Source of the DNA: a virus
Virus record (IMG/VR): IMGVR_UViG_3300027734_000375
Coordinates: 1-20,625 of that record
Strand: one strand, 5' to 3'
Length of the DNA: 20,625 nt
The notes under the pieces were generated by a model that worked only from the letters and a program-made list of their open reading frames with translations, was not told the origin of the DNA and ran no database searches. Positions 1 to 6,256 of this stretch are shown piece by piece. Made by a program: the position numbers and the translations under genes. Each line of letters opens with the position of its first letter. Within the stretch, counting starts at the first letter, position 1.

Positions 1-783
1 GCTACACCTAACGCTACAAACGTAGCCTATCTTTACGGTAATACTGCACCTAGTGCCTATATTACCAATGAAACCGTTGGCCTATTTTTGGTTGATGCAA
101 CCGAAAGATTTGCCGGTTCCGATAATGTTACCGATGTTTCCATCATCAATGGTGGTACATTGTATGTGGAAGCACCAACCGTAACATTCTCTGGTGGAGG
201 CGGCGCAAGTGCTGCAGCTACTGCAACGATTTCTGGTGGAGTCGTTACAAAGATTGTCGTTACCAATGTTGGATCATCATATGAAACAGTTCCAACTGTA
301 ACAATTCCAAAAGCTAGGGTAACAATCCCTACTACTGGTATCAATACTGGTACCGATACTATTGCTTACACAACGCACGGACTAACTGCTAATAGCCAAG
401 TGGTATATCAAAACGGTGGCGGTGCTTCTGCTACTGGATTAACTAGTGGTAATACCTACTATGTTATTGCCTCTGGTTTAACTGCTAACGCATTCAAGGT
501 GTCAGAAACTCTTGAGGGTGCCTCTGTTAATATTACCGGTACTGGTAATAATGCTCAGTACTTTGAGAAAGTTGCTTCAACCGCAACAACAGCAATTGCT
601 ATTAAAGGTTTAGGTCAAGCCGGTGGTAGTGATTCTGGTTTTACAAATGCAGCACACGTTGGCTGGAATATAAAGAGAGTTGGAACTGGTGGTCGTGCTG
701 GCCGTGTTCAATATGAAACTCTAGTTGCTTTAGCTAATCCAACTGGTGATGGTTCTGACGATATTGCATTACCAGACGCTTAA
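1..783 (+). CDS. Phage virion structural protein, C-terminal part (5' end outside window)
   Basis: The frame is open from base 1, so the gene enters from the left; about 260 residues are visible and the Met at position 88 is not a convincing start. The sequence is rich in Gly, Thr, Ala and Val. It has a beta-repeat segment of the kind common in phage structural proteins (APTVTFSGGGG, later VPTVTIP), then a second module (AYTTHGLTANSQVVYQNGGG, LTSGNTYYVI), and ends with GWNIKRVGTGGRAGRVQYE followed by TGDGSDD and LPDA. This ending resembles C-termini of virion proteins in T4-like marine phages (from memory of the family). No enzymatic motif is visible. A hairpin terminator follows it. Virion location is well supported; the exact role (neck, head decoration or fibre) is not. 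Confidence 0.75.
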   Translation, partial: ATPNATNVAYLYGNTAPSAYITNETVGLFLVDATERFAGSDNVTDVSIINGGTLYVEAPTVTFSGGGGASAAATATISGGVVTKIVVTNVGSSYETVPTVTIPKARVTIPTTGINTGTDTIAYTTHGLTANSQVVYQNGGGASATGLTSGNTYYVIASGLTANAFKVSETLEGASVNITGTGNNAQYFEKVASTATTAIAIKGLGQAGGSDSGFTNAAHVGWNIKRVGTGGRAGRVQYETLVALANPTGDGSDDIALPDA

Positions 784-809
784 TATTGAAATTTGAAGTT
801 GATATATAG

Positions 810-840
810 ACGGAGATAGCTTAACTGATATCTCCGTTTC
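810..840 (+). terminator. Rho-independent-type terminator hairpin after the virion gene
   Basis: A perfect 9-bp inverted repeat (ACGGAGATA at 810-818, TATCTCCGT at 829-837) encloses a 10-base loop and is followed by a short TTC-TAATTTAT tract. It lies 27 bases after the stop codon of the structural gene. The U-tract is weak, so termination may be partial. Confidence 0.7.
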
Positions 841-864
841 TAATTTATAGGTTTACAAAATAAT

Positions 865-1251
865 ATGTTTGATGATTTGAATGATGACAATTTTTTATTA
901 TTTGCGATGAAGTGTTACGAATCGCCTAATTGTGTCATGTCGGAATTTGAAGGCGACATGAAAAGGACCAAATATTTAAAAAGATTGTTTCGTAGATACA
1001 AGGTTACTAAGGCTTTAAAAGAACGATTGATTTTAAATCATATCATTCTATTGAATAATGTTTTTGGTCCAGAAGCGACCACAAGAATACTATTCTATAG
1101 GATAGATGAAAGAGATTATGATATATTGAAAACCTTTTTATTATATCTGAATGTTTTACCAGATACAGTAAAAGGTATTAATGGAAAGAATATAAAGGTA
1201 GACGAGATACCTTTAGACATGCACATTGCAGAAATGTTAAGACAACTATGA
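865..1251 (+). CDS. Conserved T4-like phage protein of unknown function (128 aa)
   Basis: The product is charged and mostly helical, with an acidic N-terminus (MFDDLNDDNFLLFAMKCYE), a basic stretch (KRTKYLKRLFRRYK) and a hydrophobic helix (LILNHIILLNNVFG, then ATRILFYRIDE). Its pattern resembles a conserved hypothetical protein of cyanophages and other aquatic T4-like phages; that is recollection, not a search. No signal peptide, membrane segment or catalytic motif is visible. It is the first gene after the terminator, and its last codons overlap the next start by 4 bases (ATGA), so it is translationally coupled to the candidate head protein downstream. No strong ribosome binding site was found; the ATG at 865 is the first start in the frame. 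Confidence 0.8.
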   Translation: MFDDLNDDNFLLFAMKCYESPNCVMSEFEGDMKRTKYLKRLFRRYKVTKALKERLILNHIILLNNVFGPEATTRILFYRIDERDYDILKTFLLYLNVLPDTVKGINGKNIKVDEIPLDMHIAEMLRQL

Positions 1252-1730
1252 AATCTTTTAAACAATTTGTAGAAGAAAGTTACTGTAACGTTACCGCCTT
1301 AGAAAAAGGCTTAAAGAAATTAGATAATCATGATTATGAATCAATTAATAAATTGATGATGAATATATCTAAAAAAGGTAACACTACGGGTAAAGAATTG
1401 CATAACGATTTTGTATCCAGACACGGTAAAACTCCCGATGAGTGGATTAAAGAACAAATAGAAGAATCTGCTGCGTGGCAAAGAAAAGCAGGTAAGAATC
1501 CTGAAGGCGGATTAAATCGTAAAGGTATTGCTTCTTATCGTAGAGAAAATCCTGGTTCCAAGTTATCGATGGCTGTCACAACACCTCCATCTAAATTAAA
1601 ACCAGGTTCTAAAGCGGCTAATCGTAGAAAATCATTCTGTGCTCGCATGGGTGGCATGGAAGGTGCTATGAAAAAACCAAATGGTGAACCAACTCGCAAA
1701 GCACTAGCACTAAGAAAGTGGAACTGCTAA
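1248..1730 (+). CDS. Candidate internal head protein: CTS-like N-terminus plus Cys/Arg-rich C-terminal domain
   Basis: The 160-residue product begins MKSFKQFVEES, which closely resembles the T4 capsid-targeting sequence of internal proteins (MKTYQEFIAEA in IPI/IPIII, from memory). Residues 74-160 form a separate basic domain: AAWQRKAGKNPEGGLN, then SYRRENPGSKL, SKAANRRKSFCARMGGM and a C-terminal RKALALRKWNC. This domain recurs in many phages as a domain of unknown function (I recall DUF6321). Between the two parts, IEE|S at residues 71-74 fits the T4 prohead-protease consensus (I/L-x-E before a small residue), so maturation could release the basic domain. It overlaps its neighbours by 4 bases upstream and 1 base downstream. 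Head localisation is inference; the biochemical function is unknown. Confidence 0.8.
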   Translation: MKSFKQFVEESYCNVTALEKGLKKLDNHDYESINKLMMNISKKGNTTGKELHNDFVSRHGKTPDEWIKEQIEESAAWQRKAGKNPEGGLNRKGIASYRRENPGSKLSMAVTTPPSKLKPGSKAANRRKSFCARMGGMEGAMKKPNGEPTRKALALRKWNC

Positions 1731-2257
1731 TGAAAAAATTTAAACAATACTTGGATGAAAAAGGCCGTTGCTGGACAGGATATAAACCTGTTCCAGGTAA
1801 GAAGGCATTTTCAAAAGATTCTTGTGTTAAAGAAGAAGAGATTGAAGAGAAAGTTAAACAACCTACAGGCGATTTAAAGTCGGCTTGTTGGAAAGGTTAT
1901 ACTGCCGTAGGCACTAAAGAGAAGAATGGTAGAACAGTTCCTAACTGTGTGCCGGTTAAAGAATCAAAATTAAATCCTGCGGATCCACATAAAGATTATG
2001 CATCAAAATCTAAAGTATTGCAAGACCTATCCAGAAATAAAGATGTTGATCAAAAAGCAGTTCAACAACGCCGTTTAGATTTAGATAAAGAACATTCTAG
2101 GCTTAAAGAAGATGGTTCTGCTGGACCAACTAATGTTGTTGGCGGTGGCGCTATCGCTGGTACAGGTGGTAAGGGTGGAGAACCTGGTGTTTATCTAAAG
2201 AAAAAGAAAGATAATACTCCTATTATGATGAATGTTCGTAGAAAGGCACCACAATGA
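1730..2257 (+). CDS. Candidate internal head protein with two CWxGY cysteine repeats and a Gly-rich tail
   Basis: I start the gene at ATG 1730, which overlaps the previous stop (TAATG), instead of a further in-frame start 12 bases upstream, because only this choice gives the N-terminus MKKFKQYLDEKGR, again similar to the T4 capsid-targeting sequence. The 175-residue product has two related cysteine units: CWTGYKPVPGKK...SCVKEE near residues 14-40 and CWKGYTAVGTKEKNGRTVPN followed by CVPVKE around residues 53-80. A charged helix follows, then a Gly-rich stretch (AGPTNVVGGGAIAGTGGKGG, then EPGV) typical of some T4-like structural proteins. The last bases overlap the spanin start. The function is unknown; internal or prohead location is inference. 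Confidence 0.78.
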   Translation: MKKFKQYLDEKGRCWTGYKPVPGKKAFSKDSCVKEEEIEEKVKQPTGDLKSACWKGYTAVGTKEKNGRTVPNCVPVKESKLNPADPHKDYASKSKVLQDLSRNKDVDQKAVQQRRLDLDKEHSRLKEDGSAGPTNVVGGGAIAGTGGKGGEPGVYLKKKKDNTPIMMNVRRKAPQ

Positions 2258-2841
2258 TATGGTTATTAAGTTTATTACCTGATTTTGTATTTCACTTAAT
2301 TGTTATTATTGCAATTTTAGGTCTGCTTGCGGCCACGTTTTTCAGTTACATTCCTTTTGTTGGTACATATACAACACCAATTAAAATTGTTTCTATCATA
2401 ATGTTAGTTATTGGCATTTGGTTCGAAGGTGGTATAAGCAATAATAATGATTGGTTGGCCAAAGTAAAAGAAATGGAATTAAAAGTTGCCAAAGCGGAAG
2501 CACAATCTGCTCAAGCAAATACAAAATTAGCATATGAAATTAATGTAAAAAATAATATTATTAAGGAGAATAGTAATGCAAATTCTAAAGCGATTACTAA
2601 GTACATTACTGATGAGTGTAAGTTGTCTAATATTGCTGTTGGCCTGCACAACAGTTCCAGTCGTAACGAAGTTCCCTCAAGCACCATCGGAACTATTACG
2701 GGAACCAGCAACTTTAAAGCAGTTGACCTCCTCACAACAGTAAATGAAAATTATGGTACATACTATGAGTTAGTCAACACGGTGAAAGGTTGGCAAAAGT
2801 GGTATAGTGAACAGAAACAAATTTTTGAAAGTGTGAAATAA
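2254..2841 (+). CDS. Rz-like inner-membrane spanin
   Basis: The 195-residue product has two hydrophobic segments (about residues 9-30 and 41-59), a long charged helix likely to be a coiled coil (about 66-110), and a C-terminal part resembling phage Rz proteins: DECKLSNIAVGLHN, then LLTTVNENYGTYYELV and GWQKWYSEQKQIFE. Rz-type proteins sit in the inner membrane, span the periplasm and help fuse it with the outer membrane at the last step of lysis. The gene overlaps both neighbours (4 bases upstream, 1 base downstream) and directly precedes the endolysin, as expected for a lysis cassette. Two membrane segments rather than one are unusual for Rz. No lipobox partner (Rz1) was recognised inside or next to it. 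Confidence 0.7.
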   Translation: MIWLLSLLPDFVFHLIVIIAILGLLAATFFSYIPFVGTYTTPIKIVSIIMLVIGIWFEGGISNNNDWLAKVKEMELKVAKAEAQSAQANTKLAYEINVKNNIIKENSNANSKAITKYITDECKLSNIAVGLHNSSSRNEVPSSTIGTITGTSNFKAVDLLTTVNENYGTYYELVNTVKGWQKWYSEQKQIFESVK

Positions 2842-3452
2842 TGGAACTTACTAGAGAACAATTAAGTTATCTATTACCAAATAATCCATACATCGATCAA
2901 TGGCACCATGCCTTATCCCAATTATTACCGGATTACGAAATCGACACATCAAAAAGAATTGCATCTTTCATAGCCCAATGTTCACATGAGAGTGGTGGTT
3001 TCACTGCCTTGAAAGAAAACTTGAATTACCGTGCTGTTACATTGCGCAAGGTATTTCCAAAGTATTTTCCAAATGACGACCTATCCAATGCCTATGCAGG
3101 TAAGCAGGAGATGATTGCTAACAAGGTCTACGCTAATCGTATGGGTAATGGAGATGAAGCGTCTGGCGATGGTTTCCGTTACTGTGGTCGTGGTCTAATT
3201 CAACTAACTGGTAAGAGCAACTATCAAGCATTTGCGGACAGTTTGGAGATGAATGTTGAAGATGTTCCAGAATATCTACAATCTTTTGAAGGTGCCGCTC
3301 AGTCCGCTTGCTGGTTTTGGGAATCTAACAATTTAAATAGATTTGCCGATACCGGTGACATCAAAGGTATGACAAAAGTGATTAATGGTGGTTATATTGG
3401 TTTGGACGATAGGATCAAACATTATGACCATGCACTAAGCGTTTTGGCATAA
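2841..3452 (+). CDS. Endolysin, glycoside hydrolase family 19 (chitinase-like)
   Basis: The 203-residue protein is a single GH19 catalytic domain that cleaves the glycan of peptidoglycan. The first catalytic glutamate is in SHESGGF (E50) and the second is likely E59 in KENLNYRA. The family block G-D-G-x-x-Y-x-G-R-G-x-I-Q-L-T-G is present at residues 109-124, with Cys (YCGRG) where Arg is common. TKVINGG (179-185) matches the conserved substrate-cleft Asn region. No signal peptide is visible, so export needs a holin. The ATG overlaps the spanin stop by 1 base. The length is normal for phage GH19 endolysins. Confidence 0.93.
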   Translation: MELTREQLSYLLPNNPYIDQWHHALSQLLPDYEIDTSKRIASFIAQCSHESGGFTALKENLNYRAVTLRKVFPKYFPNDDLSNAYAGKQEMIANKVYANRMGNGDEASGDGFRYCGRGLIQLTGKSNYQAFADSLEMNVEDVPEYLQSFEGAAQSACWFWESNNLNRFADTGDIKGMTKVINGGYIGLDDRIKHYDHALSVLA

Positions 3453-3455
3453 ATA
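3448..3455 (+). promoter_or_regulatory. Possible T4-type late promoter box (CATAAATA)
   Basis: CATAAATA differs by one base from the T4 late promoter consensus TATAAATA. It overlaps the endolysin stop and lies 33 bases before the next start, a suitable distance. Such a short AT-rich word can occur by chance. Confidence 0.3.
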
Positions 3456-3488
3456 TATCAATAACTTTTATAGTATTAGGAGATTAAT

Positions 3489-3734
3489 ATGTTAGACAAT
3501 CAAGAAGATCAACAGCGATTTAATGAAGCAGTCGGTAGAGCTCATCTTTACCACCAACAACACATTATTGATGAGTACAAGATCGATTATACTGAATTTA
3601 GAAGCCGTATCGATCCGTTTGATATTCCTGGAATCATGACAGAATTTGCTACTGAAATTGACCTTCCAGAAAACACAGAAACCAAAGTAATCCTACAAAG
3701 AGCTTTGGATCTAATCAATAATCCTCCAAAATAA
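3489..3734 (+). CDS. Small acidic protein of unknown function (81 aa)
   Basis: A good ribosome binding site (AGGAG, 8 bases before ATG) supports the start. The product is soluble and acidic (MLDNQEDQQRFNEAVGRAHL, later DPFDIPGIMTEF and LPENTETKVILQRALDLINN) with no membrane segment, signal peptide or known motif. It lies between the endolysin and a membrane coiled-coil protein in the lysis module, and a possible late promoter precedes it. It could be a lysis regulator or an unrelated virion protein; nothing in the sequence decides this. Confidence 0.75.
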   Translation: MLDNQEDQQRFNEAVGRAHLYHQQHIIDEYKIDYTEFRSRIDPFDIPGIMTEFATEIDLPENTETKVILQRALDLINNPPK

Positions 3735-3743
3735 GGAATTAAA

Positions 3744-4067
3744 ATGGCAGAAGAATCATCAAAAGGTGTGTTTATAGAGAAAATGTTGTTTGCTCTACTA
3801 CCCTTAATTATAGCAGGTGTAGGTTATTTGTTAAGTTCAGTAGCAACACTTAATCACCAAGTTACTATCTTAGAAAGCAAAGTAAGTCTAGTAGTAACAC
3901 AGGACAATAAACAAGCTAGTAATACTGGCAGCGAACTTGCCCGTGAAAAACTACGTCAGGACTTAACAGAAGCTATTCAAAAGAATCGTGATAGTATTCA
4001 AGCAAATAAAGAACACATTGCTGTTATTGAAGAAAAATTAAAAGCTGCAATTAATAAAGGTAAATAA
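3744..4067 (+). CDS. Small membrane-anchored coiled-coil protein (107 aa)
   Basis: One hydrophobic segment near the N-terminus (about residues 14-32, MLFALLPLIIAGVGYLLSSV) is followed by a charged heptad-rich helix to the C-terminus (TILESKVSLV, then ELAREKLRQDLTEAIQKNRD). The topology is that of a single-anchor coiled-coil protein. The gene has a GGA-type binding site (AAGGAATTAAA) and ends 1 base before the holin start. The location suggests a part in lysis (for example an antiholin or spanin accessory), but no family is recognised. The 139-residue protein at 4759 has a mirrored arrangement with the membrane segment at the C-terminus. Confidence 0.75.
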   Translation: MAEESSKGVFIEKMLFALLPLIIAGVGYLLSSVATLNHQVTILESKVSLVVTQDNKQASNTGSELAREKLRQDLTEAIQKNRDSIQANKEHIAVIEEKLKAAINKGK

Positions 4068-4068
4068 A

Positions 4069-4449
4069 GTGGCCGACATCAAAAAAGACGAAGATTGGAT
4101 GCAAAAGAAGTGGCGTCCTGCCATGGGCTGGATGTATATGGTTGTCTGTATGTTTGATATGGTTATATTTCCTGTTTTGTGGAGCATATTACAAGCAGTG
4201 CAACATGGCCAAGTACATAACCAATGGCAACCATTAACATTACAAGGTGCAGGTTTATTTCACCTTGCTATGGGTGCAGTTCTTGGTATTGCTGCTTTTG
4301 GTAGAACACAAGAAAAGGTGGCCGGCACTGCTGTAAATCCTGTTCAAACATTTGCACCCACACCTATGCCTGTACAACCACCAGGACCAATGTTAACAAC
4401 AATGGGTGGAAAGATTGCTCCTCCCTCAGCACCACAACCAGAACTATAA
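4069..4449 (+). CDS. Holin, GTA-type 3TM holin-like
   Basis: The 126-residue product has hydrophobic segments at about residues 19-43 (WMYMVVCMFDMVIFPVLWSI) and 58-78 (LQGAGLFHLAMGAVLGIAAF). The spacing and words WRPAMGWMY, FPVLW, PLTLQGAG and FHLAMGAVLG match the phage holin family I know as GTA_holin_3TM (Pfam). A Pro-rich tail follows (TFAPTPMPVQPPGP). The start is GTG, one base after the previous stop, and the upstream gene's AAAGGTAAATAA supplies the binding site. Holins form inner-membrane lesions that release the endolysin, and the GH19 endolysin is two genes upstream. The unusual start codon may keep expression low. Confidence 0.82.
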   Translation: MADIKKDEDWMQKKWRPAMGWMYMVVCMFDMVIFPVLWSILQAVQHGQVHNQWQPLTLQGAGLFHLAMGAVLGIAAFGRTQEKVAGTAVNPVQTFAPTPMPVQPPGPMLTTMGGKIAPPSAPQPEL

Positions 4450-4461
4450 AGGATAATCATC

Positions 4462-4581
4462 ATGTTAGACATAATTTTTTGGATCGCAGTAGGCGCATTT
4501 GTTGGATGGAATTTTCCACAGCCATTTTGGGCTAAAGCAATTCAAGCAAAAATCCAGGCTATGTTGGCCAAAGGAAAATAA
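4462..4581 (+). CDS. 39-residue single-membrane-segment protein
   Basis: ATG 4462 is preceded by AAAGGA (4448-4453). The product reads MLDIIFWIAVGAFVGWNFPQ, then PFWAKAIQAKIQAMLAKGK. It has one hydrophobic N-terminal helix with Gly (VGAFVGW) and a basic amphipathic C-terminus, a shape common in very small phage membrane proteins. It is tightly packed between the holin and a secreted protein gene. The role is unknown; a lysis accessory is plausible by position. A longer overlapping open frame that starts at 4499 lacks a binding site over its first part and is rejected as a gene. Confidence 0.7.
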   Translation: MLDIIFWIAVGAFVGWNFPQPFWAKAIQAKIQAMLAKGK

Positions 4582-4582
4582 A

Positions 4583-4759
4583 ATGAAGAAATTATTAATC
4601 TCATTTGGATTGATATTTTGTTTTTCACAAGTTTCTTATGCTGAATCTGTGGTAAAGAAAGTTTGCCACACGGATGAAAAGACCAAAAAAGAAGTGTGTA
4701 AGAATGTTAAGACACACAAAAAACTAGAAGCCACTAAAGTACCAGAAAAGAAAAAATAA
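4583..4759 (+). CDS. Small secreted basic protein with two cysteines (58 aa)
   Basis: ATG 4583 follows AAAGGAAAATAAA. Residues 1-20 form a classical signal peptide (MKKLLISFGLIFCFSQVSYA) with cleavage expected before ES. The mature peptide of about 38 residues is very Lys-rich and has the unit KVCHTDEKTKKEVCKNVKTH, whose two Cys could form one disulfide in the periplasm. There is no lipobox, so it is not an ordinary Rz1-type outer-membrane spanin. It lies in the lysis module and overlaps the following start by 1 base (TAATG). A cationic periplasmic peptide next to lysis genes could act on the outer membrane; that is inference. Confidence 0.78.
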   Translation: MKKLLISFGLIFCFSQVSYAESVVKKVCHTDEKTKKEVCKNVKTHKKLEATKVPEKKK

Positions 4760-5178
4760 TGGCAGACGATATCTCGGAAATCAAAGTTGATGTTGGTGTA
4801 TTAAAGACCCAAGTATTGACTTTATCAGCATTGTGTAATAAAATGGACCAGGTAATAGAAAAACTGGTAGACCAACACGACCGCCACCTTAGTAAAGTGT
4901 ATGACGATATGGACGATCAAAGAAAAGAAAAAGATACTAATATTGCCGAAATCCATGAAAGAATTGATATGGTATTGGACAAGGTCCAAGAATCCGAAAA
5001 ATGTATTATGGAAGAAATTAAACAATTGAAAGATACCATGTCTAGCCATGTGGAATCTTCTAGAGACCAATATGAGAAATTGAACCAATGGAAGTGGACA
5101 CTTGCCGGTGGTATTGTTGTTATAACATGGTTGATTTCTCACTCCAGTTTTGATACAATACTGAAAGCATTACGTTAA
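4759..5178 (+). CDS. Coiled-coil protein with C-terminal membrane anchor (139 aa)
   Basis: The N-terminal 110 residues are highly charged with heptad-like spacing (VGVLKTQVLTLSALCNKMDQ, then EIHERIDMVLDKVQ and IKQLKDTMSSHVE), indicating a long coiled coil. A hydrophobic segment near the end (WTLAGGIVVITWLISH, about residues 113-128) predicts a tail anchor. There is no signal peptide. It is the last gene of the lysis/membrane block, 27 bases before the primase. The topology resembles small phage coiled-coil membrane proteins of unknown function and could also fit a spanin-like or tape-associated role. Confidence 0.78.
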   Translation: MADDISEIKVDVGVLKTQVLTLSALCNKMDQVIEKLVDQHDRHLSKVYDDMDDQRKEKDTNIAEIHERIDMVLDKVQESEKCIMEEIKQLKDTMSSHVESSRDQYEKLNQWKWTLAGGIVVITWLISHSSFDTILKALR

Positions 5179-5205
5179 TCATTAACCCTATTTGGCATTT
5201 ATATT

Positions 5206-6216
5206 ATGAGCGTGTTTATCGACAGGAAGTTCCTGTTATTGGTTTCTCCCAAGTTGCAGAGGTTCGCCAAGAAAAAGGACGACCTCTATAACTTTAGATG
5301 TCCTCTCTGTGGCGACTCACAGAAAAATAAAACAAAAACCCGTGGTTACGTTTACCGCAAAAAGAATGACTATTTTTATATGTGTCATAATTGTGGTGCA
5401 TCGACTACTTTTTACAATTTTCTAAGCCAAGTTGATCCAAACCTAGTTGCTGAGTATTCACTTGAAAGATATAAAAATGGAACAGACAATGGAAACTATC
5501 CGAAGCCCGATTTCGAGGAAATTAAGCAAGAAGCGCCGAAGTTTAAAAAGTCCTTGGAACTTCCATCAATCGACAGTTTACCAGAGGCGCATTATGCTAA
5601 GGTCTATATTCAGAAGAGATGGATTCCACAGGCCTTTCACTCGCAACTATACTATGCGGAAGATTTCGCCGCCTTCATACAAAATCTTGGGATTAAGAAC
5701 ACAAGCCTTAAAGAGAAAGACAGCCGCCTCGTCATACCGTTTTATGATAAAGAAAAGAACCTGGTCGCTGTTCAGGGGAGAGCGCTAGGCGAATCCAAAC
5801 TAAGATACATCACTCTGAAACTCCATGACGATAACCAAAAGGTCTTTGGAATGGATAGGATCAATCAGGAGGAGATGATCTATGTAGTGGAAGGTCCTAT
5901 TGACAGCATGTTCCTAGAGAATGCCGTGGCGACTGCTGATTCTAACTTGGAATCCATCAGTAATATATACGATAAGTCCATGGTTACTTTGGTATTTGAC
6001 AACGAACCAAGAAATAAAGAAATTGTGATGAAGATTGACAAAGCAATCGAAAATCATTATAATGTGGTCATCTGGCCAGAAATGATTGAATCTAAAGACA
6101 TTAATGATATGGTGCTAGATGGGTTCTCACCAGACGAAATCCAAGACATTATAAGTAACAATACCTTTGTGAATTTGCGAGCAAAAGCAGAATTTATTAA
6201 TTGGAAAAAGATTTAA
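5206..6216 (+). CDS. 61: DNA primase, T4 gp61 type
   Basis: The 336-residue length is close to T4 gp61 (342). Residues 32-63 hold the zinc-binding domain, CPLC (32-35) and CHNC (60-63), separated by a basic stretch. The catalytic toprim core is visible as VVEGPIDSMF (E229, D233) with the second acidic motif VFDNEPRN (D265). It makes RNA primers for lagging-strand synthesis and in T4 works with the gp41 helicase, which is not in this window. Only a weak ribosome binding site precedes ATG 5206, and the 27-base gap before it holds no clear promoter. It begins the replication and nucleotide-metabolism block. Confidence 0.92.
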   Translation: MSVFIDRKFLLLVSPKLQRFAKKKDDLYNFRCPLCGDSQKNKTKTRGYVYRKKNDYFYMCHNCGASTTFYNFLSQVDPNLVAEYSLERYKNGTDNGNYPKPDFEEIKQEAPKFKKSLELPSIDSLPEAHYAKVYIQKRWIPQAFHSQLYYAEDFAAFIQNLGIKNTSLKEKDSRLVIPFYDKEKNLVAVQGRALGESKLRYITLKLHDDNQKVFGMDRINQEEMIYVVEGPIDSMFLENAVATADSNLESISNIYDKSMVTLVFDNEPRNKEIVMKIDKAIENHYNVVIWPEMIESKDINDMVLDGFSPDEIQDIISNNTFVNLRAKAEFINWKKI

Positions 6217-6224
6217 ATTTGTGC

Positions 6225-6232
6225 AGTAAATA
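6225..6232 (+). promoter_or_regulatory. Possible late-type promoter box (AGTAAATA) before nrdA
   Basis: AGTAAATA followed by TAATAAAA lies 25 bases before the nrdA start, in the 40-base gap after the primase. It shares TAAATA with the T4 late consensus but not the first two bases. The evidence is weak. Confidence 0.2.
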
Positions 6233-6256
6233 TAATAAAAAGAAAGCGAAATAAGA

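Noticed and set aside
57-344. Minus-strand open frame opposite the virion gene
   Set aside because: It mirrors low-complexity Gly/Val-rich coding sequence and has no start signals; a shadow frame.
4499-4582. Upstream part of a longer frame that would add an N-terminus to the secreted 58-residue protein
   Set aside because: The extension overlaps the well-supported 39-residue gene in another frame and would bury the clear signal peptide; ATG 4583 has its own binding site.
4825-5142. Minus-strand open frame opposite the coiled-coil gene
   Set aside because: A Phe-rich shadow of charged coiled-coil codons.
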